Source of the DNA: an uncultured Eubacteriales bacterium
GTDB taxonomy: Bacteria; Bacillota; Clostridia; Oscillospirales; Oscillospiraceae
NCBI GenBank assembly: GCA_900319275.1
Contig: ONNS01000002.1
Coordinates: 1-58,839 of the forward strand
DNA length: 58,839 nucleotides
Reading direction: 5' to 3'
Program-made: the position numbers and the translations under genes
Shown here: positions 52,039 through 58,839 of the stretch, in pieces
Layout: each line of letters opens with the position of its first letter
How positions within the stretch are numbered: the first letter of the stretch is position 1
The notes under the pieces: generated by a model
The model's input: the letters and a program-made list of their open reading frames with translations, nothing else
What the model was told of the DNA's origin: nothing
The model's database searches: none

Positions 52039-53322
52039 ATGAGCCTTGAGCAGAAAATAAATTATCAATTAAATAAAATTCCGGGTGTGAAAAAAGTCAT
52101 CAAGCGCGTTTACCAACGTACGATGTATGCCATTTCTCCTAAGATCAAGAGCGAGGGCAACATTGTCCGTATCTCGCCGGATGATCCTTCTCATGAGTAT
52201 TTCTTCGGCTATTATGATAAGTCTCCTTGGGATATCACTGATCGCTATATGCTCTGCATGAGAGCAAATGATACTTGGTCTGATGTAAGTCCAAAGGAGA
52301 AGGCCGATATCCTGCTTATTGATACATCTCTGCCGGAGAGTGATCCAAACAGGGTAAAGAAGATTGCTGAAACAAGCTCGTGGAATGTTCAGCAGTCTTG
52401 TATGCTCCAGTGGCTTGGGCCGGATTTCTCTTCACGGATTCTCTTCAACGATTATCGCGATGGGAAGTACGTTGCGGTTATTAAAGAGATAGAGAGCGGA
52501 AAGGAAAGAGTAATTCCTGCTCCGGTGTACACGGTTTCTGCCGACGGTAGGAATGCCTTGACCTTGGACTTTTCTCGTCTCTACAACCTTCGCCCTGGCT
52601 ACGGCTATTATAACGTGCCAGAAAAGACAAAAGATATTGCTCTGCCGGATGCTACGGCGGTATGGAAGATTGATTTAGAAACCGGAGAGGTTACGGATCT
52701 TCTTACCTATAAGGATTTTGCCATTTTCCAGCCTCGTCCTGAGATGCAGGAAGCTGGGTCTGTCCATAAGGTAAACCATCTGATGCTTAGTCCGACTGGT
52801 AAACGTTGTATGGTTCTTTACCGCTGGTTTGTCGGACAGAGGAAGTATACAAGGCTTGTTACATTTAATAGCTCAGACGGCGGTGACATGTACGTCCTTT
52901 CCGATGACGATATGGTCAGCCATTGCTTCTGGAAAGATGATGAGCACATCTTGGCTTTCGAGAACAAAAAGGACGGTGGTCCCGGATACTACTTCATGAA
53001 GGATAAAACTCAGGAGTATATCCACTGCTGGTCTCAACTAAGTAATGATGGACATCCGAGTTATTCTCCTGATCGTAGCCTTATAGTAACTGATACTTAT
53101 CCAGACCGTGCACGTGTCGCCGAAATCAAACTTATGGATGGCACGAACGAGAAGAAGGCTGATATAAGAGTTATTGCCCGTGTATTTGCTCCATTTAAAT
53201 ATGACAACGATACCCGATGCGATCTGCATCCACGGTGGAATCATAAGGGCGATATGATTTGCTTCGATTCGGTGTTTGAGGGACACAGAGGATTGTACTC
53301 ATTAGCTGTAGGAAAGGATTGA
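52039..53322 (+). CDS. Predicted beta-propeller protein of polysaccharide operons
   Basis: This 427-aa protein has repeated blade-like segments: DPSHEYFFGYYDKSPW, QQSCMLQWLG, VYTVSADGRNAL, HLMLSPTGKRCMVLYRW, HPSYSPDRSLIVTDTYPD and HPRWNHKGDMICFDS. This resembles TolB/oligogalacturonate-lyase-type propellers. No signal peptide, so it is probably cytosolic. Such proteins occur in EPS operons and are often labelled glycosyltransferase without a GT motif; I see none. The function is unknown, with possible binding or modification of a sugar polymer. Confidence 0.72.
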   Translation: MSLEQKINYQLNKIPGVKKVIKRVYQRTMYAISPKIKSEGNIVRISPDDPSHEYFFGYYDKSPWDITDRYMLCMRANDTWSDVSPKEKADILLIDTSLPESDPNRVKKIAETSSWNVQQSCMLQWLGPDFSSRILFNDYRDGKYVAVIKEIESGKERVIPAPVYTVSADGRNALTLDFSRLYNLRPGYGYYNVPEKTKDIALPDATAVWKIDLETGEVTDLLTYKDFAIFQPRPEMQEAGSVHKVNHLMLSPTGKRCMVLYRWFVGQRKYTRLVTFNSSDGGDMYVLSDDDMVSHCFWKDDEHILAFENKKDGGPGYYFMKDKTQEYIHCWSQLSNDGHPSYSPDRSLIVTDTYPDRARVAEIKLMDGTNEKKADIRVIARVFAPFKYDNDTRCDLHPRWNHKGDMICFDSVFEGHRGLYSLAVGKD

Positions 53323-53329
53323 TATTAAG

Positions 53330-54379
53330 ATGATTAAAGCAAGTATTGTGGTGCCTGTATATAATGTTGAAAAATATCTTGAGAAGTGCGTAAACAGCTT
53401 AACTGAACAAACAATAAAAAATATTGAAATAATATTGGTAGATGATGGTAGCAAAGATACTAGCGGAGAGATTTGCGATAAACTAAAAGCTGCTGATAGC
53501 CGAATTAAAGTAATTCACAAGGAAAATCAAGGAGTAAGTGCGGCCAGAAATGATGGATTAAAGGTTGCTCAAGGCGAATGGATTACATTCTGTGATTCTG
53601 ATGATTGGATGGAAAAGGATTTTTGTGAATCACTGATTATGTATGGTGAAAAAAATGATTCAGATGTAGTAGTTGGCGATGTGAGAATTGTAGAGGAACA
53701 CGAGACAAGAGATGTAAAGCTTTTTAGCAAAGAATTTTGCGCATCAACTAAAGAAGAAAAAGACGAGCTAATAAAGACCGTTTTATGTAAATTCTACTCG
53801 CCATATCCTACAGAAATAGGTGTAAGAGAAGGTCTCTTTGGTGGTCCGTGGAACAAAATAGTTAAGAGAAAACTGCTTGTGGATAATAATATAAAATTTG
53901 ATTTAAGAGTACGCGGATTATATGATGACTTAATCTATACTTCATATATATATGCGGCAGCAAGTAAAATAGCTTATAAAAGCCATGTTGTATATAATTA
54001 TAGACAAGTATCTGGGTCAATAACACATAGATACAACAAGAACATTGTCGATACAAATAATAGGATTTTTTATTCGTGGCAAGAGTTCTTTGATAAGTAT
54101 GAGAACGACGGAGAATATCAAAATGCTTTTTATATGAATGTGCTTCGGAGGCTAAAAGGCGCTTTGAATTCATTCTATTTTCACATTGATAATGATAGTT
54201 CAAAAAAAGAAAAAATCGACGGAGTCAAAGCACTTTTAGGGACAGACCCTTATAAAAGAGCAATAGCAAAAGTGGATACTAAAAAAATGCCAAAGTCGTA
54301 TAAAATATTTGTTACTACGCTTAAAATGTTCGGTCCCTTTTCGGCAAGGATACTTTATTTAATGAGAGGCCAAATATAA
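53330..54379 (+). CDS. Family 2 glycosyltransferase
   Basis: This 349-aa GT-A enzyme has ASIVVPVYNVEKYLEKCVNS, LVDDGSKDTSGEICD, GVSAARNDGL, and the DxD-type CDSDDWM. The C-terminal helical part (SITHRYNKNIVDTNNR) is like EpsJ/WfgS-type enzymes. From here to 57795 the DNA is clearly more AT-rich. It overlaps the next gene by one base. Confidence 0.92.
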   Translation: MIKASIVVPVYNVEKYLEKCVNSLTEQTIKNIEIILVDDGSKDTSGEICDKLKAADSRIKVIHKENQGVSAARNDGLKVAQGEWITFCDSDDWMEKDFCESLIMYGEKNDSDVVVGDVRIVEEHETRDVKLFSKEFCASTKEEKDELIKTVLCKFYSPYPTEIGVREGLFGGPWNKIVKRKLLVDNNIKFDLRVRGLYDDLIYTSYIYAAASKIAYKSHVVYNYRQVSGSITHRYNKNIVDTNNRIFYSWQEFFDKYENDGEYQNAFYMNVLRRLKGALNSFYFHIDNDSSKKEKIDGVKALLGTDPYKRAIAKVDTKKMPKSYKIFVTTLKMFGPFSARILYLMRGQI

Positions 54380-55350
54380 TGTTTAATAACGAAGCGCAGC
54401 CATTAGTGTCTGCTGTTATTATTACGCATAATAGGAAAAAACTTGCAGAACGCGCAATTAACAGTGTTCTTGGTCAGACATATTCTAATATAGAATGTAT
54501 TGTGATCGACGATAAATCTGATGATGGCACTCAAGAATATCTGAAATCTAAGTTTACAAATAAAATTATGTATCATTATATACCACCAGATTCGAGTAAG
54601 GGCGGTAATCATGCGAGAAACATTGGCATATCTTTGGCTTCTGGCAATTACATTGCATTCCTGGATGATGATGATATATGGCTAAGACATAAAATAGAAA
54701 GACAAGTACAGGCTTTTTCTCGTAATAGAAAAATAGGCATGGTTTATTGCCTTCGCTTCTTTTGCTACAAGAATAAATATTGCTGGACAGAAGGAAGAGA
54801 TGAAGACACGGTTGGAGATGTTTCAAAGACAGTATTTAAAAAAATAATCACAAGTACGTCGACAATGATGTTTGATATAGATGCAATTAGAAATATTGGA
54901 GGATTTGACGAGAATCTCTCCTGTTGGCAAGAAACAGAACTGATGATGCGTTTTTGTCAGAATTATAAGATTGACTGTGTTGACGAACAATTAATCCTTT
55001 ATACTGTTGATATAACAGATCCGGAGCGACTTTCTAATAAATTTGATAACTTTGAAAAGTCAATTAACTACATTGAGAATAAATACTCAAAGCTCATTAA
55101 AGGTTTCTCGGATGATGAAAATAAAGACTGGATCTTTATGAAATATAAAGATGCTATATCAAGAGCAGGTTCTAAGGTCCTAATGCGTGAGTACTATGAA
55201 AGAGCTTATGCTATTAAACCAAGCAAAGGACTAAAAATTAAAAAGATATTAAATTACAAACCTACATCAAAAATCGCATTGAAAATTCGGATGTGCCTGT
55301 CTCTTGCTGGCTTAAATGGTCATTTCGTATTAGATAGTATGAATGAATAA
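54379..55350 (+). CDS. Family 2 glycosyltransferase
   Basis: This 323-aa GT-A enzyme has VSAVIITHNRKKLAERAINS, CIVIDDKSDDGTQEYL, NHARNIGISLASGNYIAFLD (about 78-97) and then DDDIW, and WQETELMMRF. It starts at the stop of the previous gene (TAATG). Donor unknown. Confidence 0.9.
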   Translation: MFNNEAQPLVSAVIITHNRKKLAERAINSVLGQTYSNIECIVIDDKSDDGTQEYLKSKFTNKIMYHYIPPDSSKGGNHARNIGISLASGNYIAFLDDDDIWLRHKIERQVQAFSRNRKIGMVYCLRFFCYKNKYCWTEGRDEDTVGDVSKTVFKKIITSTSTMMFDIDAIRNIGGFDENLSCWQETELMMRFCQNYKIDCVDEQLILYTVDITDPERLSNKFDNFEKSINYIENKYSKLIKGFSDDENKDWIFMKYKDAISRAGSKVLMREYYERAYAIKPSKGLKIKKILNYKPTSKIALKIRMCLSLAGLNGHFVLDSMNE

Positions 55351-55394
55351 CTCCTTAGTTTGGATTAATAGTTCTCATGGAGAAAGATGCTTTC

Positions 55395-56657
55395 ATGAAC
55401 GAGAATAATCAAGTTAGTCATAATGGATTAGTGGTAAAACTACCAAATCATAGAAGCTTATTTATGGCTTCCTTTGCGTGTTTTTTGTGTGCGGAACCTA
55501 TTCAGTATATACTAAATATTTTTGGAGTGAATGGAACAGCACAATTGGCCTTAACTTTAGCAATTGTATATCTTCCGTTAGTAGCTGGCCTTTTATGCCG
55601 AAGAACTATAAAATGGGGATTCTTAGCCTTAATTGTTTTAGTGGCCGCAATAGTCGCTTTTACTCTTTTAATATACCCTGAATATAAAGATGTGTTAGTC
55701 GGAGACAAATACTATTATTCATTTAAAAATCAAGTACTTGCTCCGTTTGGCAGTATTTTTGGGTTCCTGTTTGTAGAATATATTGACGATTTCAAAGATA
55801 TAAAAAAAGTATTTATAATATCAGCTATAATTTTGTTCGCTTTCTATTCTGTTCAAGCGGCTCAGAGCGGTGGAGTTTGGGTAGTAGGCAATACTGGCAG
55901 AATTGCCTACTATAGCATGTCTTTCAGCTATGGCATTTTATTTCCAATATTGATATTTTTTACATATGGTTTCGAGAATAAAAGAATTATTCCGATTATT
56001 GTAGGCATAGCGGGCGTGTTTGAAATAATAGTATACGGATCAAGAGGAGCTCTTGTAGTTCTGATGCTATATTTCATATTGTACATGTTGTGGGCTTGGG
56101 TACCTAAAAGGCGGCAAATTAAATGGGTCTTCGTTAGCCTTGCAAGTATTATGTTAGTATTCTTTTTTGTATCGGCAAATCTACAAGAAGAATTGATTAA
56201 TACTTTGATTAACAGGACTTCGAGCTTGGGCTATAATTCAAGGCTACTTTCAGTGCTATCATCTCGAAGCTTATTTTCGGAAGATCGAATTACAAGTATT
56301 TGGCCAGCTACTTTACAGTTAATTAAGAATAGTTTTTTGCTTGGAAATGGACTATATTCCAATCATTTTTATAATGGTGGGTTCGCTCATAATATTATTC
56401 TTGAGTTAATCGCTGACTTCGGCCTGTTATTTGGAGGAGGAATGCTACTATTTTGTGGGAAAACAATAAATGATGTGATAAAAAAAAGTAATTACAAAGA
56501 AGAGAGATTTATATTTGTAATTATTATCTCGTTCTGCATAGGGAGATTGATGTTTTCTTCCTCTTTTTGGTATGAAAAATTGTTTTGGATATATTTGGCA
56601 TGCTATTTCAAGATTAATAAGTATAATCCAAGACTTGAAATGCAAAACGATATTTGA
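55395..56657 (+). CDS. Polysaccharide polymerase Wzy-like membrane protein
   Basis: This 420-aa polytopic membrane protein has about ten to twelve hydrophobic segments, a periplasmic-type loop (about 270-320) with SRSLFSEDRITSIWPATLQL and GNGLYSNHFYNGGFAHNIIL, and GSRGALVVLML. This pattern fits O-antigen polymerases. It would polymerise repeat units outside the membrane. The start at 55395 has GGAGAAAG upstream; ATG 55377 is an alternative. No Wzx flippase appears before the window ends. Confidence 0.82.
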   Translation: MNENNQVSHNGLVVKLPNHRSLFMASFACFLCAEPIQYILNIFGVNGTAQLALTLAIVYLPLVAGLLCRRTIKWGFLALIVLVAAIVAFTLLIYPEYKDVLVGDKYYYSFKNQVLAPFGSIFGFLFVEYIDDFKDIKKVFIISAIILFAFYSVQAAQSGGVWVVGNTGRIAYYSMSFSYGILFPILIFFTYGFENKRIIPIIVGIAGVFEIIVYGSRGALVVLMLYFILYMLWAWVPKRRQIKWVFVSLASIMLVFFFVSANLQEELINTLINRTSSLGYNSRLLSVLSSRSLFSEDRITSIWPATLQLIKNSFLLGNGLYSNHFYNGGFAHNIILELIADFGLLFGGGMLLFCGKTINDVIKKSNYKEERFIFVIIISFCIGRLMFSSSFWYEKLFWIYLACYFKINKYNPRLEMQNDI

Positions 56658-56694
56658 CAAGTATCATTCGAAATATGAAAAGGATGTTTTGCGT

Positions 56695-57795
56695 ATGAAA
56701 AAAGTGCTAATTCTATATGGCAGCTTTTTTGATGGAAAAGGAGAAAGACTTACCGTTGGCGGCGTGCAGTCATACATTCAAGCATTGTGTCCAGCTATAT
56801 GTGAAGCTGGTATGCAGCCTATTATTTTGCAAACCTCTGACAATATGTTTGTTAAAGAATGGAATGGCGTTACAGTATACGGAATCCAAATCGAGAAAAA
56901 CAAAAAAGCACGGAAAGTATTGATTAATTGGTGCTATAAAATCGGTGATCCTAATCACGATATTATAATATATGGATCAGATATTTTTGCAATTAAATCA
57001 ACATTTAGAAATACTATTAGTATACAGCATGGAATTTCATGGGACGTTCCGTCAAACAATAATGGAATAGGATTTATTAAGGATACCCTTCACAGGCAAA
57101 GACTTAAACTTGCTGTGATATCAAAAATTAAGTATGTTCGGAGGGTTGTCTGTGTTGATTATAATTTTATAAACTGGTATAGAACGATTTCAATGAGACC
57201 AGTTGATAGCATGGACGTTATACCAAACTTTACACAAATCTATGAAGGACAGCATGAAAAAGAAAATGGGATAATAAAAATAATTTTCGCGCGCAGATTT
57301 TTTTGGTATAGAGGTACAAGAGTGTTTTGTGAGGCTTTAAAGAGACTTTTGGAAGAATACCCAAACATATATGCTACTATAGCAGGTGAAGGACCTGACG
57401 AAGATTATATAAATAAGCAGTTCTGCAATTACAATAATGTTATTATTACAAAATTTGAAAGCAATGATAGTTTATCGATTCACTCAAAACATGATATTGC
57501 GGTAATACCTACTTTAGGATCAGAGGGGACTTCCTTATCTTTATTAGAAGCTATGAGTGCTGGTTGCGCTTGTATAGCTACTAATATCGGGGGTATGACT
57601 AACATAATAATTAACGGATACAACGGTTTACTTGTTAATCCGGATGTAGACTCTATATACTTTGGCATGAAAAAATTAGTTGATGATTGTTTGTTACGAA
57701 ATAAATTAAGTCAGAATGCTATAGATACAGTAAAAAACGGGTTTTCGATAGGTATATGGACCCAAAGATGGAAGAATCTGTTGATTTCATTGTAA
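56695..57795 (+). CDS. Family 4 glycosyltransferase
   Basis: This 366-aa GT-B fold enzyme has an N-terminal Gly-rich loop in RLTVGGVQSYIQALC. The C-terminal donor site shows ARRFFWYRGTRVF, GEGPDEDYI and EGTSLSLLEAMSAGCACIAT (E-x7-E), then NGYNGLLVNP. The start at 56695 follows AAGGATG; longer frames overlap the wzy gene. Donor and acceptor unknown. Confidence 0.9.
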   Translation: MKKVLILYGSFFDGKGERLTVGGVQSYIQALCPAICEAGMQPIILQTSDNMFVKEWNGVTVYGIQIEKNKKARKVLINWCYKIGDPNHDIIIYGSDIFAIKSTFRNTISIQHGISWDVPSNNNGIGFIKDTLHRQRLKLAVISKIKYVRRVVCVDYNFINWYRTISMRPVDSMDVIPNFTQIYEGQHEKENGIIKIIFARRFFWYRGTRVFCEALKRLLEEYPNIYATIAGEGPDEDYINKQFCNYNNVIITKFESNDSLSIHSKHDIAVIPTLGSEGTSLSLLEAMSAGCACIATNIGGMTNIIINGYNGLLVNPDVDSIYFGMKKLVDDCLLRNKLSQNAIDTVKNGFSIGIWTQRWKNLLISL

Positions 57796-57823
57796 TATCA
57801 TGATATTTTTGAGGCGTAAAAAT

Positions 57824-58839
57824 ATGTTCAATTATATAGTAGTAGGATCCGGGCTCTACGGAGCTGTTATTGCACAAAAAGCTAAAGAAGCTGGTAAATC
57901 TGTTCTTGTCATAGAGCGTCGTTCCCACATCGCAGGAAACGTGTATACAGAAGATATCGAAGGCATCCATGTTCATAAATACGGGGCCCACATCTTCCAT
58001 ACAAATAATAAGGAAGTATGGGATTATGTTCAGCGGTTTGCAACCTTCAATCGTTTTACAAATTCTCCTGTGGCAAACTATAAGGGCGAACTGTATAGTC
58101 TCCCGTTCAACATGTACACCTTCAACAAAATGTGGGGTGTCGTGACACCGGAAGAGGCTGCCAGGAAGATAGATGAGCAGAGGAAAGAGATAACGGACGA
58201 GCCGAGAAACTTGGAAGAACAGGCAATATCACTCGTTGGCCGCGATATCTACGAGAAATTGATTAAAGGCTACACGGAAAAACAGTGGGGACGTGATTGT
58301 AAAGACCTACCAGCGTTTATAATCAAGCGCCTTCCGGTTCGACTAACCTTCGACAATAACTACTTCAACGCTCTATATCAAGGCATTCCCATTGGTGGTT
58401 ATACAAAGATGGTAGAGAAGATGCTTGAGGGTATTGAGGTTAAGTTGGACACAGATTATCTGGCGGAAAAAGAATACTGGGATAGCCAGGCCGAAAAGGT
58501 CATTTACACAGGACCAATTGACGCTTATTTCAACTACAGTCTCGGAAACCTTGAATACCGCTCAGTTCGCTTTGAGACAGAGTTGCTAAATATCCCGAAT
58601 TTCCAGGGGAATGCCGCAGTAAACTACACAGATCGAGAAACACCTTGGACTCGGATTATCGAGCATAAGTGGTTCGAGTTTGGCAAGGATGAGGGCGGAA
58701 AAAATCTTCCGAAGACAGTCATCAGCCGGGAATACAGCAGTGAATGGAAGCCAGGAGACGAACCTTACTATCCTGTGAATGATGAGAAGAATGGGCAGCT
58801 TTACGCTAAGTATAAGGCAATGGCTGACAAAGAAGAAAA
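57824..58839 (+). CDS. glf: UDP-galactopyranose mutase (partial, runs off the window)
   Basis: This flavoenzyme converts UDP-galactopyranose to UDP-galactofuranose. The first 338 codons are present. The FAD-binding GSGLYGAV is followed by VIERRSHIAGNVYTED, HKYGAHIFHTNNKEVW, PVANYKGELYSLPFNMYTFN, KGYTEKQWGRD, and FDNNYFNALYQGIPIGGYT. The ATG at 57824 has GAGGCG upstream. Base composition returns to the higher GC of the chromosome. Galactofuranose in the polymer is implied. Confidence 0.95.
   Translation, partial: MFNYIVVGSGLYGAVIAQKAKEAGKSVLVIERRSHIAGNVYTEDIEGIHVHKYGAHIFHTNNKEVWDYVQRFATFNRFTNSPVANYKGELYSLPFNMYTFNKMWGVVTPEEAARKIDEQRKEITDEPRNLEEQAISLVGRDIYEKLIKGYTEKQWGRDCKDLPAFIIKRLPVRLTFDNNYFNALYQGIPIGGYTKMVEKMLEGIEVKLDTDYLAEKEYWDSQAEKVIYTGPIDAYFNYSLGNLEYRSVRFETELLNIPNFQGNAAVNYTDRETPWTRIIEHKWFEFGKDEGGKNLPKTVISREYSSEWKPGDEPYYPVNDEKNGQLYAKYKAMADKEE

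Overview
The window looks like chromosome from a gut-type Clostridia (Bacillota), most likely an Oscillospirales/Ruminococcaceae relative. Reasons: moderately high GC with strong GGAGG ribosome sites, clear TTGnnn-17-TATAAT promoters, an LtaS-like enzyme, a DUF6465-type protein, a Gram-positive type IV pilus operon, CDP-alcohol phosphatidyltransferase, GlgA, and Xre/integrase modules typical of this order. The genus call is inference; no rRNA or marker gene allows a firmer one.

Layout. 1-333: edge of a structured dispersed repeat. 334-2580: hybrid histidine kinase (-). 2753-3126: array of 112-113 bp hairpin-rich direct repeats in the divergent gap. 3180-4605: a polyprenyl-phosphate sugar-1-phosphate transferase split by a one-base slip. 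4603-5128: inverted-repeat-bounded, hairpin-packed element. 5126-11055 (-): nucleotide-sugar operon capE (frameshifted), capF, capG, UDP-glucuronate 4-epimerase, ugd. 11391-17698: methyltransferase, htpG, lipoprotein, DUF6465 protein, a membrane protein and PgsA. 17906-26395: complete type IV pilus operon (pilB, pilT, pilC, unknown, pilD, pilM, pilN, pilO, pilin). 26590-30388: LtaS-like enzyme and O-antigen-ligase-like protein. 30426-32131 (-): three orphan phage tail-type genes. 32404-36702: FGGY kinase, AraD, GlgA with a long Ala/Lys/Pro tail. 36959-37034: tRNA-Pro(GGG).

37456-48014 is an accessory island. It holds an AAA ATPase (DUF4143 type), a two-gene unit pairing a 971-aa degenerate tyrosine-recombinase-like protein with a 483-aa tyrosine recombinase, and a tight minus-strand operon. 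That operon encodes a 68-aa basic peptide, an integrase, an HTH-nuclease fusion, a double-HTH protein, a 106-aa protein and an Xre repressor. It is driven from a promoter inside a perfect 15-bp palindrome shared with a divergent ribbon-helix-helix gene. 48783-58839 (+) is an exopolysaccharide operon: DegT-type aminotransferase, initiating sugar transferase, four glycosyltransferases, Wzy, a propeller protein and the start of glf. A strong promoter lies about 510 nt upstream, flanked by repeated TACACTTTAG motifs. The stretch 53330-57795 is much more AT-rich than its surroundings and looks transferred.

The two polysaccharide loci could cooperate: the left supplies UDP-GlcA, UDP-GalA and UDP-FucNAc-type sugars, the right assembles repeat units. 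Three genes (sugar transferase, capE, the 47041 gene) carry single-base indels in homopolymer runs. This could be decay, phase variation or base-calling error, and the sequence alone cannot decide. The best candidates for something undescribed are the recombinase pair at 38925-43281, the integrase/HTH-nuclease operon at 43329-46406 with its palindromic switch, and the structured repeat families.
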